Below are positions 8,678 through 15,399 of a DNA stretch of 64,000 bases, in pieces. Under the pieces are notes generated by a model. The model did no database searches. It was not told the DNA's origin and was given only the letters and a program-made list of their open reading frames with translations. Source of the DNA: Candidatus Margulisiibacteriota bacterium (GTDB lineage Bacteria > Margulisbacteria > WOR-1 > JAKLHX01 > JBAZKV01); NCBI GenBank assembly GCA_041650635.1, contig JBAZKV010000004.1, positions 31,566-95,565 on the forward strand, read 5' to 3'. The translations under genes were made by a program, and so were the position numbers. Position 1 is the stretch's first letter, and each line of letters starts with the position of its first letter.

Positions 8678-9227
8678 AAAGATCAAAATTGCCTTGAGAA
8701 AGGCCGATCTCGGCGATGTGGAAAGGATCTGCGGCTGGGCATCGTCGCAGGATTTTGTGGCAAACTTATATGACCTTGAGACTAAAGACCCGAAAAAGCT
8801 CAAAGCCAGGGTGATAGCCATGGTGGAAAAAAGCACAAGCGATCCTTCGGACGCTATCGTTATGATAGCCGAAACACCGGAAAAGCCGGTCGGGATGATA
8901 CTGTATTCCAGGATAAACTGGAGAAGCCGGAACCTGCATGAGTCTACGGTCATTGGAGAAGAGGATTATAAGAACAAGATATATGGGCTCAAATTCATCC
9001 ATTTAATGCTGGATTTTGCGTTCAATGAACTGGGGATGCACAAGATATCGGGGTATGTGTATGATTTTAATGCCAGAATGAGCGCTCTATTGGAGGGTTT
9101 TGGCGCGATCAAAGAAGGATATTTTAAGGATTTTGTGAAAAGAGGGGAGAAAAGGTACGGAGCCACCCTATACGCGTTTTTTGACCGAGACTATCCAAGA
9201 TTTCTCAAGGCCATTTCAAAATACTGA
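8670..9227 (+). CDS. GNAT family N-acetyltransferase
   Basis: A 185-aa acetyltransferase of the RimJ/RimL-like group. It begins with the family's typical KIALRKADLGDVERICGW opening. It has a strand with VGMILYSRINW, a helix after YGLKFIHLMLDFAFNELGMHKISGYV, and the closing pattern NARMSALLEGFGAIKEGYFKDFV that matches N-terminal-amino-acid acetylating relatives. The start ATG 8670 overlaps the upstream gene's end, giving translational coupling. Acceptor unknown: a protein N-terminus, amino sugar or small amine are all possible. Confidence 0.75.
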   Translation: MLEKIKIALRKADLGDVERICGWASSQDFVANLYDLETKDPKKLKARVIAMVEKSTSDPSDAIVMIAETPEKPVGMILYSRINWRSRNLHESTVIGEEDYKNKIYGLKFIHLMLDFAFNELGMHKISGYVYDFNARMSALLEGFGAIKEGYFKDFVKRGEKRYGATLYAFFDRDYPRFLKAISKY

Positions 9228-9302
9228 TACCAGTTGGGTGCAAGTTTAATCCCTCTCACTCCGATATATTAATGAGCGAGACAATTCCATTAAGGAGATC
9301 AT

Positions 9303-9713
9303 ATGGTTGCCAGCATAACGGCGCAAACTTTTGATGTGTTTGACCGCGACAGCAACGGGATCCTTGATGATAACGAGCTCGAGAGATTTTGCAGCACAAC
9401 GGGACAAAATGCTTCTGCCTGGGATGCCAATCTGAGCGGGGATGTAAGGAGAGAGGAATTCGAGACGACGCTGCAAATCCGCGACAGCATAAAAAGCAGG
9501 CAATCGGGCAATGGCTGGCGCAAATCGGACTTTCATGCCATCGATTCAGACCACGACGGGATATTGACCAGGGATGAATGGGAAATGTTCGGGTTGGACC
9601 CCAGGCTCTTTGCCAGATATGCCGGAAGCGACAACAAGATAACTCACGAAGAGTGGGACAGCCTTATAGAAAGCATAAAAACCCAGAACAGCGGGGGCGG
9701 CGGCAAGAAGTAG
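9303..9713 (+). CDS. EF-hand calcium-binding protein
   Basis: A 136-aa cytoplasmic protein with EF-hand loops: DRDSNGILDDNE near residue 15, DANLSGDVRREE near 40, DSDHDGILTRDE near 80, and a weaker fourth one at about 105 (AGSDNKITHEEW). The first three keep Asp at positions 1, 3 or 5 and Glu at 12, so calcium binding is likely. There is no signal peptide or catalytic domain; the C-terminus is a Gly-Lys tail. A ribosome site AAGGAG lies 7 nt before the ATG. It is convergent with the phosphatase gene, 2 bp apart. Role unknown, possibly a calcium sensor or buffer. Confidence 0.8.
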   Translation: MVASITAQTFDVFDRDSNGILDDNELERFCSTTGQNASAWDANLSGDVRREEFETTLQIRDSIKSRQSGNGWRKSDFHAIDSDHDGILTRDEWEMFGLDPRLFARYAGSDNKITHEEWDSLIESIKTQNSGGGGKK

Positions 9714-9715
9714 GC

Positions 9716-10360
9716 TTAATAGATGTCGCCTCTTAGCCTTTTCAATATTTTTCCTTCAAGCGGCGTGTAATTGACGAACAAAACCTTCGGGGTATTTGTC
9801 TTTTCCTCGATCTGGACCGCGTTTATGCAGCAATTGTCCTGTTTTATCCTCCAAAAATAGTTAAGCTCTATCCCGAGAAAATGGAACAAAATCGTTCTGT
9901 TTATCCCGCCGTGGGCGACTATCAGAACGGTTTTGCCTTTGTTCTTTGATAGTATGGAATTTATGGCCGAGACCCCCCTTTTTTGAAGCGCCTTAAGAGG
10001 CTCAACGCCCGGTATCCTGGCCCTGTCGGGATGTTTCATCCAGATCTTGTAGATACTCGAGTATTCTTTTTCTATCTCGTCAAACCTCATGCCTTCCCAT
10101 TTCCCGTAGAACCTTTCTTTAAGTCTGGGGTCCTTTATGACCGGCTTTTTTTGTGAGCGGGCAACTATGGATGCAGTTACAAAAGACCTGGAGAGGTCCG
10201 AACAGTAGACGGAGTCTATCTTTATCTTTGAAAGCGTTTTTGCAAGCGTTTTCGCTTGTTTTATGCCTTTTCCCGTCAGTTTGCCGTCGCCCTGCCCTTG
10301 GTATATCTGGGCCGCGTTGCTGCCGGTTTCCCCGTGCCTGCATAGTATCAGAGTTGTCAT
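9716..10360 (-). CDS. Histidine phosphatase (phosphoglycerate mutase-like)
   Basis: Member of the histidine phosphatase superfamily, 214 aa. The phosphorylated-histidine motif is LCRHGETGSN at residues 6-15, the second histidine is in IVAHGGINR near residue 150, and the acidic KERFYGKWEG lies near residue 80. This is the co-factor-dependent phosphoglycerate mutase / CobC / broad phosphatase group, and the substrate cannot be set from sequence. I start it at ATG 10360 because the RHG motif is N-terminal in the family and an extended -10 lies 6 nt upstream. A longer reading would add 40 residues of unlikely composition. Confidence 0.85.
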   Translation of the reverse strand: MTTLILCRHGETGSNAAQIYQGQGDGKLTGKGIKQAKTLAKTLSKIKIDSVYCSDLSRSFVTASIVARSQKKPVIKDPRLKERFYGKWEGMRFDEIEKEYSSIYKIWMKHPDRARIPGVEPLKALQKRGVSAINSILSKNKGKTVLIVAHGGINRTILFHFLGIELNYFWRIKQDNCCINAVQIEEKTNTPKVLFVNYTPLEGKILKRLRGDIY

Positions 10361-10366
10361 GAGCCC

Positions 10367-10375
10367 AGTATAACA
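10367..10375 (-). promoter_or_regulatory. Extended -10 promoter, leaderless phosphatase gene
   Basis: The minus strand reads TGtTATACT, ending 6 nt before ATG 10360. The predicted transcript starts at the start codon. Confidence 0.6.
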
Positions 10376-10402
10376 CGCCTTGTCTTTGAGATTTTCCGGG
10401 TC

Positions 10403-10408
10403 TATAAT
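10403..10408 (+). promoter_or_regulatory. -10 box of the EF-Tu-domain-like gene
   Basis: TATAAT with about 29 nt to ATG 10438; the leader holds an AAGGGAG ribosome site. It faces the phosphatase promoter on the other strand, about 30 bp away. Confidence 0.45.
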
Positions 10409-10437
10409 AGTCCCAGCAAAATGAAGGGAGCAAGGCA

Positions 10438-10863
10438 ATGCCGGCAAAGGCCGCAAAAAAATCTGAAGCAAAAAAACCAAAGAAAGAAAAAATAGCGGGA
10501 AAGATCGACCACTATTTTGACAAGATCAAAGTCATAACAACTACACTTAAAGCACCCATAAAGGTCGGGGACATTATACACATAAAAGGGCACACAACTG
10601 ATTTTGTACAGCCCGTGGGCTCCATACAGATAGAACATGAAAGCGTGCAAAAGGCAAAGAAGGGGGAAGGGGTTGGGATAAAGGTCAAGGAATTCGTAAG
10701 GGACAACGATATCATCTATTTTGCGGACAAAAAGAGCGCCGATGCACAAAAACCGCAGATCCAGCCCATGCTATTGCAGAAGTCCGCGGCGGTAAAAACA
10801 TCGGTCCCGCGCACGCCATCCAGGGATGCCGCTTCCGGCAGGCCCAGATTCCTCAGTTTCTGA
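10438..10863 (+). CDS. EF-Tu domain-2-like beta-barrel protein
   Basis: A 141-aa protein whose core (about residues 20-100) is a single translation-factor domain-2 beta barrel, with KVGDIIHIKGHTTDF, the SIQIEHESVQKAKKG turn and VGIKVKEFVRDNDIIYF. Such stand-alone proteins are usually annotated as translation elongation factor-like, and their role is not established. The N-terminus is a lysine-alanine-rich tail (KKSEAKKPKKEK) that could bind nucleic acid. The C-terminus is a variable, proline- and serine-rich extension. It overlaps the convergent orphan gene by 11 bp. Confidence 0.75.
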   Translation: MPAKAAKKSEAKKPKKEKIAGKIDHYFDKIKVITTTLKAPIKVGDIIHIKGHTTDFVQPVGSIQIEHESVQKAKKGEGVGIKVKEFVRDNDIIYFADKKSADAQKPQIQPMLLQKSAAVKTSVPRTPSRDAASGRPRFLSF

Positions 10864-11998
10864 AACCCGGCGGAGGGTAGAGCCTGTAGTGGGGGATATC
10901 GCTTGAAAACGGGATAGAGGCTACGCCCAGCCGGGTTTCAAGTTCTTTCTGTGTCAGAATCCTGCCGGCAGTGTCAATGAAACGGCCCCTTGATACCCCG
11001 GTGCCGCTCATCAGTTCATTGAACAGGTTTACGCAGATACCGTCGGCTTCTTCGAAAAAATCTGCGACTTCCGCGTCATAATCCGGCCCGTATGTTTCGA
11101 TCAGCAGGTCAATGTCATCCCTTGAACACACAGGGCTGCTTCCTGCAACGGTGCCGATAAGCCATATGCTCTTGATTCCTTTAAGGATCCTTCCGGCGGC
11201 GCGCGACAAAAGAGATGCAAGATTATACCTGAAAAGCGCGTGAGTGTCGGGGTCCTGCTCTTTCAATCTTTCCGCAGCGGCTTCCCAGTCCTGTCCTCCG
11301 CTCCTTCTGTCGCAGCATGAAAGGGCCATCCTCCAGGCTGGCTCAAGGTCCGGCGGCTGCCCGCTTTCCCTGTCAAACAGCGACAACCTGACTATCAGGT
11401 CGGCAAGGAAATCTTCGGCAAAGCCTTTCCTGCTAGACCAGGCGCCTGAAAGATCGAGATGCCCCAGCCATTTTCTGAACCCGTACTCTCTTGAGAAAAG
11501 GCTGGCGTCCATATGAAGGCGTAAATTAGAATTGTCGGAGCCTATCCGGTATTTGGCCAGGCCAAAAGCTCTGCCGGTATCCTCCGAAGAATAAAAAGTG
11601 ACAGTTGCCTTAGGCGCCGCAAAGCCGGTCTTAATAGATATGTTGACAGGATACTCATTTGCATCAGTGATCACCGAAAAAGAGGAAAACGCTCTTGAGC
11701 GCTCGCCAAATTGCACGCCTGACAGATGGGATATCTGCTCCCCGCCGGGGCCTTGAGCAAGGGCGCCAAAAAACGAAACCAGGCACTCGAAACCGTCAAG
11801 CATTGCCAAGCAGCGGGGTCTGTTACCCCGGTCTTCAAGGCAGGCGCCGATACCTTCCGCTAAGGGAGAAAGACCCCGGACAAAGGCGGACCGGGATCCT
11901 ATCCAGGAAGAAGCCTCCAGTCCTTTTGCGGAAGCCTTAAGCAGAAAGTCTGCCCTGGCCAGGCGCTCCTTTAATAAAGAATAGCTAGCTGCCCTCAT
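10853..11998 (-). CDS. Orphan protein: shared N-domain plus nucleotidyltransferase-like domain
   Basis: A 381-aa protein of no family I can name. Residues 1 to about 225 align by eye with the N-terminal part of the orphan at 29383-30423: LDGFECLVSFFGAL against LSGFDAFTRFLACF, and LDLSGAWSSRKGFAEDF against IDLSGVWPSAEDFIERF. The C-terminal part has IWLIGTVAGSS followed by DDIDLLIE near residues 283-305. This resembles the GS...DxD metal-binding motif of minimal nucleotidyltransferases. It overlaps the upstream orphan (11985-12647) by 14 bp and is presumably cotranscribed with it. Nucleotide transfer is an inference from the motif only. Confidence 0.6.
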   Translation of the reverse strand: MRAASYSLLKERLARADFLLKASAKGLEASSWIGSRSAFVRGLSPLAEGIGACLEDRGNRPRCLAMLDGFECLVSFFGALAQGPGGEQISHLSGVQFGERSRAFSSFSVITDANEYPVNISIKTGFAAPKATVTFYSSEDTGRAFGLAKYRIGSDNSNLRLHMDASLFSREYGFRKWLGHLDLSGAWSSRKGFAEDFLADLIVRLSLFDRESGQPPDLEPAWRMALSCCDRRSGGQDWEAAAERLKEQDPDTHALFRYNLASLLSRAAGRILKGIKSIWLIGTVAGSSPVCSRDDIDLLIETYGPDYDAEVADFFEEADGICVNLFNELMSGTGVSRGRFIDTAGRILTQKELETRLGVASIPFSSDIPHYRLYPPPGFRN

Positions 11999-12647
11999 AA
12001 TGCCAGGCCCTTTCCTCTTTCCCCATTTCCATGATGGTCACAAGGTCCCACCCGGAACGGAAAGGGGTCAAATAGTTGTCCTGCAAATTGTTCTCCATTA
12101 TCTTGATCCGCCTGTATCTGTCAGCGATAGTCTCGGGGGTCGATGCAAAGAACTCGGAGATCCCAAGCTCTACGGCGGTCCCAATGATCGACCTTATTCC
12201 CCAATAATTCCATTCCCGGTAAGGATTTTGAGGACGCGGCTTAATGTGCCTGAAAGCCGTGCTTGAATGTATCTCGTCAAACTTTAGGGCGGGAACGCCT
12301 GTGGAATACGGATCGAATACTTTTAGAGAAAAACGGCCAAGTGAATAATCGGGAGGCATCAATATGTCCGTATCAAAAGTCCTGAAATCGTGGAACACCG
12401 AAGCGATGTCGCTGCCGAACTGGCCGATATCGACCGGCAGCAGGTCCACGAACGGAAGCGCCAGCCGGAATTCGGGATGCTCCGGTAGTGAAAAACGGGC
12501 CGCCGGCCTTGTGCCGTCCGGTCTTTGCCAGCAGAGAAAAGGCTTTCTTTCTACAGCGGAAAAGACCCTTAATAATACGGCATCGCACTCTCCCCTAGGG
12601 AGCAAGCGTTGTGTCGTCGGCGGGTTGATCCTGGGTGCGCTTGTCAT
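11985..12647 (-). CDS. Unrecognised protein, 220 aa
   Basis: I recognise no family. The protein is soluble, rich in aromatic and charged residues, with no signal peptide or membrane helix. Features that might help a search are the segments FGSDIASVFHDFRTFDTD near residue 80, WNYWGIRSIIGTAVELGISEFF near 145, and a charged C-terminus (MEMGKEERAWHYEGS). It has the same strand as, and overlaps, the nucleotidyltransferase-like orphan, so the two products may work together. ATG 12647 is the first start after the divergent MFS gene; there is no strong ribosome site. Confidence 0.55.
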   Translation of the reverse strand: MTSAPRINPPTTQRLLPRGECDAVLLRVFSAVERKPFLCWQRPDGTRPAARFSLPEHPEFRLALPFVDLLPVDIGQFGSDIASVFHDFRTFDTDILMPPDYSLGRFSLKVFDPYSTGVPALKFDEIHSSTAFRHIKPRPQNPYREWNYWGIRSIIGTAVELGISEFFASTPETIADRYRRIKIMENNLQDNYLTPFRSGWDLVTIMEMGKEERAWHYEGS

Positions 12648-12704
12648 AAAGTCCCTAAGTGTTTATCGAAAATGAGGTCAATGGATTTCAAGCGCCAAAA
12701 AGAG

Positions 12705-12710
12705 TATCAT
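12705..12710 (+). promoter_or_regulatory. Putative -10 of the MFS gene
   Basis: TATCAT ends 7 nt before ATG 12718, compatible with a leaderless transcript. It overlaps the alternative ATG at 12709. It lacks the TG extension, so support is weaker than for other sites. Confidence 0.35.
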
Positions 12711-12717
12711 GAAAAAC

Positions 12718-13911
12718 ATGAGGGCATTTGAATCTTTCAGGTACAAAAACTTCAAGATATTCTGGTCGTTCCAGATATTCAGCCTTGCGGGCACCTGGAT
12801 GCAGATGGTGGCACAGGGATGGCTTGTGTATGAAATTACGGGTTCAAAGCTGCTCCTGGGCGTGCTTAATGCCATCGCAGGGCTTCCCATATTATTCCTT
12901 ACCCCTTTCGGAGGAGTGATAGCGGACCATGTGAACAAAAAAAAGCTCCTCTGGTACACTCAGCTCGTTTTTGCCATGAGCTCATTTCTGGTGGGCTTTT
13001 TGATATCGACAGAGCAGATCAGTTTTGCATCTCTTGCGCTTATAACTTTTGTCGTTGGGCTGGCAAATGCCGTGGATTCGCCGGCAAGGCAGGCATTTGT
13101 TGTTGAGCTTACCGAAAAAAAAGCTCTGCCCAATGCAATAGCGCTTAACTCGATAGCATTTAATGCAGCAAGGATAGTAGGCCCGGCAGCGGCAGGGTTC
13201 ATAATCGGAGCTTTTGGGATAGAAGACTGCTTTTATCTTAACGCAATAACCTTTTTTATAATGATGGCAGGGCTCGTGCTAATTAAGGGCGATTTTTCCC
13301 CGGCCACAAAATGGACTTCGGGAATGCTTGAGCCCTTTTTTGAGGGAGCAAGATACATCTACAGGGATAAAAAAACGCTGTTGTTAATGGTTCTGGTGGC
13401 CTTTACCTCAGTGTTTGTTATGCCTTACGCTGTTTTAATGCCCGTCTTTGCCAAGGACATCCTAAAAGTAGGGCCCCAGGGGCTGGGGCTGCTGATGTCC
13501 GCCGGAGGCATGGGGGCACTACTCTCGGCTTTTATGCTGGCTCAATACAGTTCACGGATAAACTTCATAAAGTATATTGTGTTCAGCACGATAGTGGTCT
13601 CTCTGTCCCTGATAGCCTTTTCTGTGTCGGTATCTTTCATACTGTCCTGCGCTTTTCTTGCGGTCCTTGGCTGGGGGATAGTTTCGCAGGCCGCCTGTGT
13701 AAATACCGTACTTCAAAAAGAGGTCCCCGACCGGATGCGCGGAAGAATAATGGGGTTTTATACGCTATCATTCCTGGGGCTGATGCCTATAGGCGGGTTC
13801 CAAGCGGGTATAACAGCTCAATACTTTGGAGCCCCGTTCGCCTTGATGATAGGGGGGCTTTTCAGTCTTATACCTGCCTTTGCCCTGGCGGTCCGCTATG
13901 GGAAGGGTTAG
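12718..13911 (+). CDS. MFS transporter (EntS/MFS_3-like exporter)
   Basis: A 397-aa major facilitator permease with about 12 membrane helices. It has the group's opening FRYKNFKIFWSFQIFSLAGTWMQMVAQGWLVYEITGS split over the first helix, and the loop motif GGVIADHVNKKKLL between helices 2 and 3. VDSPARQAFVVEL in the fourth helix region is a hallmark of the enterobactin-exporter-like MFS_3 family. It probably exports a small molecule; the substrate is unknown. I chose ATG 12718 over 12709 because a possible -10 overlaps the earlier codon. It is convergent with the tiny DUF5652 gene, with 1 bp between stops. Confidence 0.85.
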   Translation: MRAFESFRYKNFKIFWSFQIFSLAGTWMQMVAQGWLVYEITGSKLLLGVLNAIAGLPILFLTPFGGVIADHVNKKKLLWYTQLVFAMSSFLVGFLISTEQISFASLALITFVVGLANAVDSPARQAFVVELTEKKALPNAIALNSIAFNAARIVGPAAAGFIIGAFGIEDCFYLNAITFFIMMAGLVLIKGDFSPATKWTSGMLEPFFEGARYIYRDKKTLLLMVLVAFTSVFVMPYAVLMPVFAKDILKVGPQGLGLLMSAGGMGALLSAFMLAQYSSRINFIKYIVFSTIVVSLSLIAFSVSVSFILSCAFLAVLGWGIVSQAACVNTVLQKEVPDRMRGRIMGFYTLSFLGLMPIGGFQAGITAQYFGAPFALMIGGLFSLIPAFALAVRYGKG

Positions 13912-13912
13912 C

Positions 13913-14116
13913 CTAAACTTCGGTGTCAGAGCTGCGTTTTTTCTGAAAAAAGAGCAGGTACAATATCTCCAGAAGTGCCAGGGTATTTATGGTGAGTATG
14001 GCTATGAACCAGGCTGTCTGGCCGTTGCGGGCAGCCTTCCACAAAGCCACGCCCTTCCAGGGAAGCGACCAGCCTATAAGAATGAAGAGCCAAACCTCTT
14101 TTGATAATCCTAAGAT
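13913..14116 (-). CDS. DUF5652-like small membrane protein with apparent ATC start
   Basis: Open frame of 67 codons carrying the DUF5652 pattern: LPWKGVALWKAARNGQTAWF, then a second helix INTLALLEILYLLFF and a basic tail. It should be a two-helix inner-membrane protein. No ATG, GTG or TTG exists between the upstream in-frame TAA and the conserved core. A good Shine-Dalgarno (AAGGAG, 14124-14129) lies 7 nt before an ATC at 14116, which would place initiation where family members usually begin. Possible explanations are AUC initiation, a sequence error, or start-codon loss after insertion of the adjacent palindrome. Family call from memory of the motif. Confidence 0.65.
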   Translation of the reverse strand: MLGLSKEVWLFILIGWSLPWKGVALWKAARNGQTAWFIAILTINTLALLEILYLLFFQKKRSSDTEV

Positions 14117-14129
14117 CTTAAGTCTCCTT

Positions 14130-14155
14130 GTAAGGGCGAATAATTACTCGCCCCG
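14130..14155. repeat. Imperfect palindromic element in a 5' leader
   Basis: GTAAGGGCGAATAATTACTCGCCCC forms an imperfect inverted repeat (GGGCGA/TCGCCC arms). It resembles the palindromes at 19938-19967 and 59847-59881 in size and in its GGGGC-type ends. It abuts the ribosome site of the DUF5652 gene. Confidence 0.55.
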
Positions 14156-14164
14156 ACTATACCA
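14156..14164 (-). promoter_or_regulatory. Extended -10 promoter of the DUF5652 gene
   Basis: The minus strand reads TGgTATAGT. Transcription would start about 33 nt before the proposed ATC start, so the mRNA leader would consist mostly of the palindrome plus the AAGGAG site. Confidence 0.5.
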
Positions 14165-14174
14165 GACCGATAAT

Positions 14175-14330
14175 CTACTTATCCGGGAACATTATCCCGA
14201 AACCGATCACGATCAACAGAATGGCCCAGAGATATCTCCAGATATTTCCTGACAGGATACCCATAGCCTCCAGCAGAAGGATCGCTCCTATCAGCAGAAC
14301 CAGCCCGCCCCAAAAATATCTTTTGTTCAT
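14175..14330 (-). CDS. Small LiaI/LiaF-type transmembrane protein (DUF5668-like)
   Basis: A 51-aa protein too short for routine gene calling. It begins MNKRYFWGGLVLLIGAILLLEAMG, divided into a first helix, and continues with a second helix (WRYLWAILLIVIGFGIMF) before a short DK end. This two-helix pattern is typical of the LiaF-like transmembrane/DUF5668 family. A very good ribosome site AGGAGGT lies 5 nt before the ATG. It follows the acyltransferase gene on the same strand and precedes the DUF5652 gene. Function unknown; in other bacteria the family accompanies envelope-stress genes. Confidence 0.7.
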   Translation of the reverse strand: MNKRYFWGGLVLLIGAILLLEAMGILSGNIWRYLWAILLIVIGFGIMFPDK

Positions 14331-14384
14331 ATAGACCTCCTGTTGAGCAAATATTGTATCTCAGCCGCAAATGCCTGTAAAGCC

Positions 14385-15116
14385 TCAGCGGGAAAGTCCG
14401 ACTATCTCTTTGCGCAATATCTGCGTAAAGTCCCGGTAAACTTCATAGGCCGGTCTTTCCGACTTTTTTTCGGCAAAGGAGGAAGGATCGATAAGCTTTC
14501 CGAAAGAAACGCTGATAGGGTGCTTTTTGGGGATTACGGTGCCTCTTGGAAGAGCTTCGTGGGCTCCTTTAACATATGCGGGGACAACTGGGATGCCGGT
14601 CTCTACGGAAAGGGCTCCAACACCCACCTTGAAAGGCAGGAGTTTGCCGTCCCAGCTTCTTTGACCTTCCGGAGCAATATAGACTATCTTTCCGTATTTT
14701 AAGACCCTTGCCGCCATGGAAAGGGCCTGCCAGAAATTGCCGTCAAGTTCTACCGAAAAAGAGTCTATCAGTGCTTTTATGGCCATTTTTATGGGAAAGA
14801 TCCTGTCAAAGAAAGAAGTGTACATGACCACTACATCTTTTCTTAATTCCTTCGGCAGGGACAGATATATTGCAGGGAAATCGAGCGAACTGGAGTGATT
14901 AGAAGCGATTATGAAAGGAGCCCGGTCCGGGAGGTTCTCTATCCCAATCCCTTTGAGGCCAAAGTCCCTCTTTGCCACTTTTCCCAGGTAGCCGTGGATG
15001 CGCGGCCTAAGCGATGAGCCGAATCCTGCAAGGTGTTTTTCGAAATCCTTGGGCAGCGGCTCATCCAGCTTTAGCAGCCTGCGCCAGTGCGAAGAAGTGT
15101 CTTGAGAGGTCCCCAT
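14385..15116 (-). CDS. plsC: 1-acyl-glycerol-3-phosphate acyltransferase family protein
   Basis: PlsC-type acyltransferase, 243 aa, acting at the inner membrane. The catalytic NHSSSLD (NHx4D) is near residue 73, and the substrate-binding PEGQRS (EGxRS) is near residue 162; VPAYVKG follows as in the family. The gene lies 3 bp after the acyl carrier protein gene and downstream of the acyl-AMP synthetase. The trio could load an acyl chain on the dedicated ACP and transfer it to a lipid acceptor. Which glycerolipid or lyso-lipid is acylated cannot be read from the sequence. Confidence 0.88.
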   Translation of the reverse strand: MGTSQDTSSHWRRLLKLDEPLPKDFEKHLAGFGSSLRPRIHGYLGKVAKRDFGLKGIGIENLPDRAPFIIASNHSSSLDFPAIYLSLPKELRKDVVVMYTSFFDRIFPIKMAIKALIDSFSVELDGNFWQALSMAARVLKYGKIVYIAPEGQRSWDGKLLPFKVGVGALSVETGIPVVPAYVKGAHEALPRGTVIPKKHPISVSFGKLIDPSSFAEKKSERPAYEVYRDFTQILRKEIVGLSR

Positions 15117-15119
15117 GAC

Positions 15120-15356
15120 CTACTTGATCTGTTCTTTTGCTATGGCGATTATGTCGTTAAGGGTCTTGATCTTGATCAGCTTTTGTTCCGGTATATCGAT
15201 ATGATACTTGTTATCGAGCGCCGCAAAGATCTCCACCCCGAGCAGGGAGTCTACCCCCAGGTCCTTGAACAGGTCGGCGTTCGGGTCTATCTTATCTTCC
15301 GGTATCTTGACCACTTTGGAAACAAGCCCTTTGATCTCCTTTTCGATGTCGCTCAT
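15120..15356 (-). CDS. Acyl carrier protein
   Basis: A 78-aa four-helix carrier. The phosphopantetheine attachment serine is in GVDSLLGVE near residue 37. It has a strong ribosome site (AAAAGGAGG, 5 nt spacing). It sits between an acyl-AMP synthetase and a PlsC-like acyltransferase, so it is more likely a dedicated carrier than the housekeeping ACP, which normally lies with fab genes. The sequence around the serine is slightly unusual (LLGVE rather than the common LDxVE). Confidence 0.92.
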   Translation of the reverse strand: MSDIEKEIKGLVSKVVKIPEDKIDPNADLFKDLGVDSLLGVEIFAALDNKYHIDIPEQKLIKIKTLNDIIAIAKEQIK

Positions 15357-15399
15357 AAGGCCTCCTTTTGAGATGCCCCAAGCGGCACCCCGTACTTTC

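Noticed and set aside
8000..8953. Minus-strand open frame of 317 codons over the acetyltransferase genes
   Set aside because: Opposite strand of two GNAT genes with better composition, promoter and overlap; no domain in the antisense translation.
13880..14252. Short plus-strand frames downstream of the MFS gene
   Set aside because: The minus strand here encodes two recognisable small membrane proteins with ribosome sites; the plus frames have no support.
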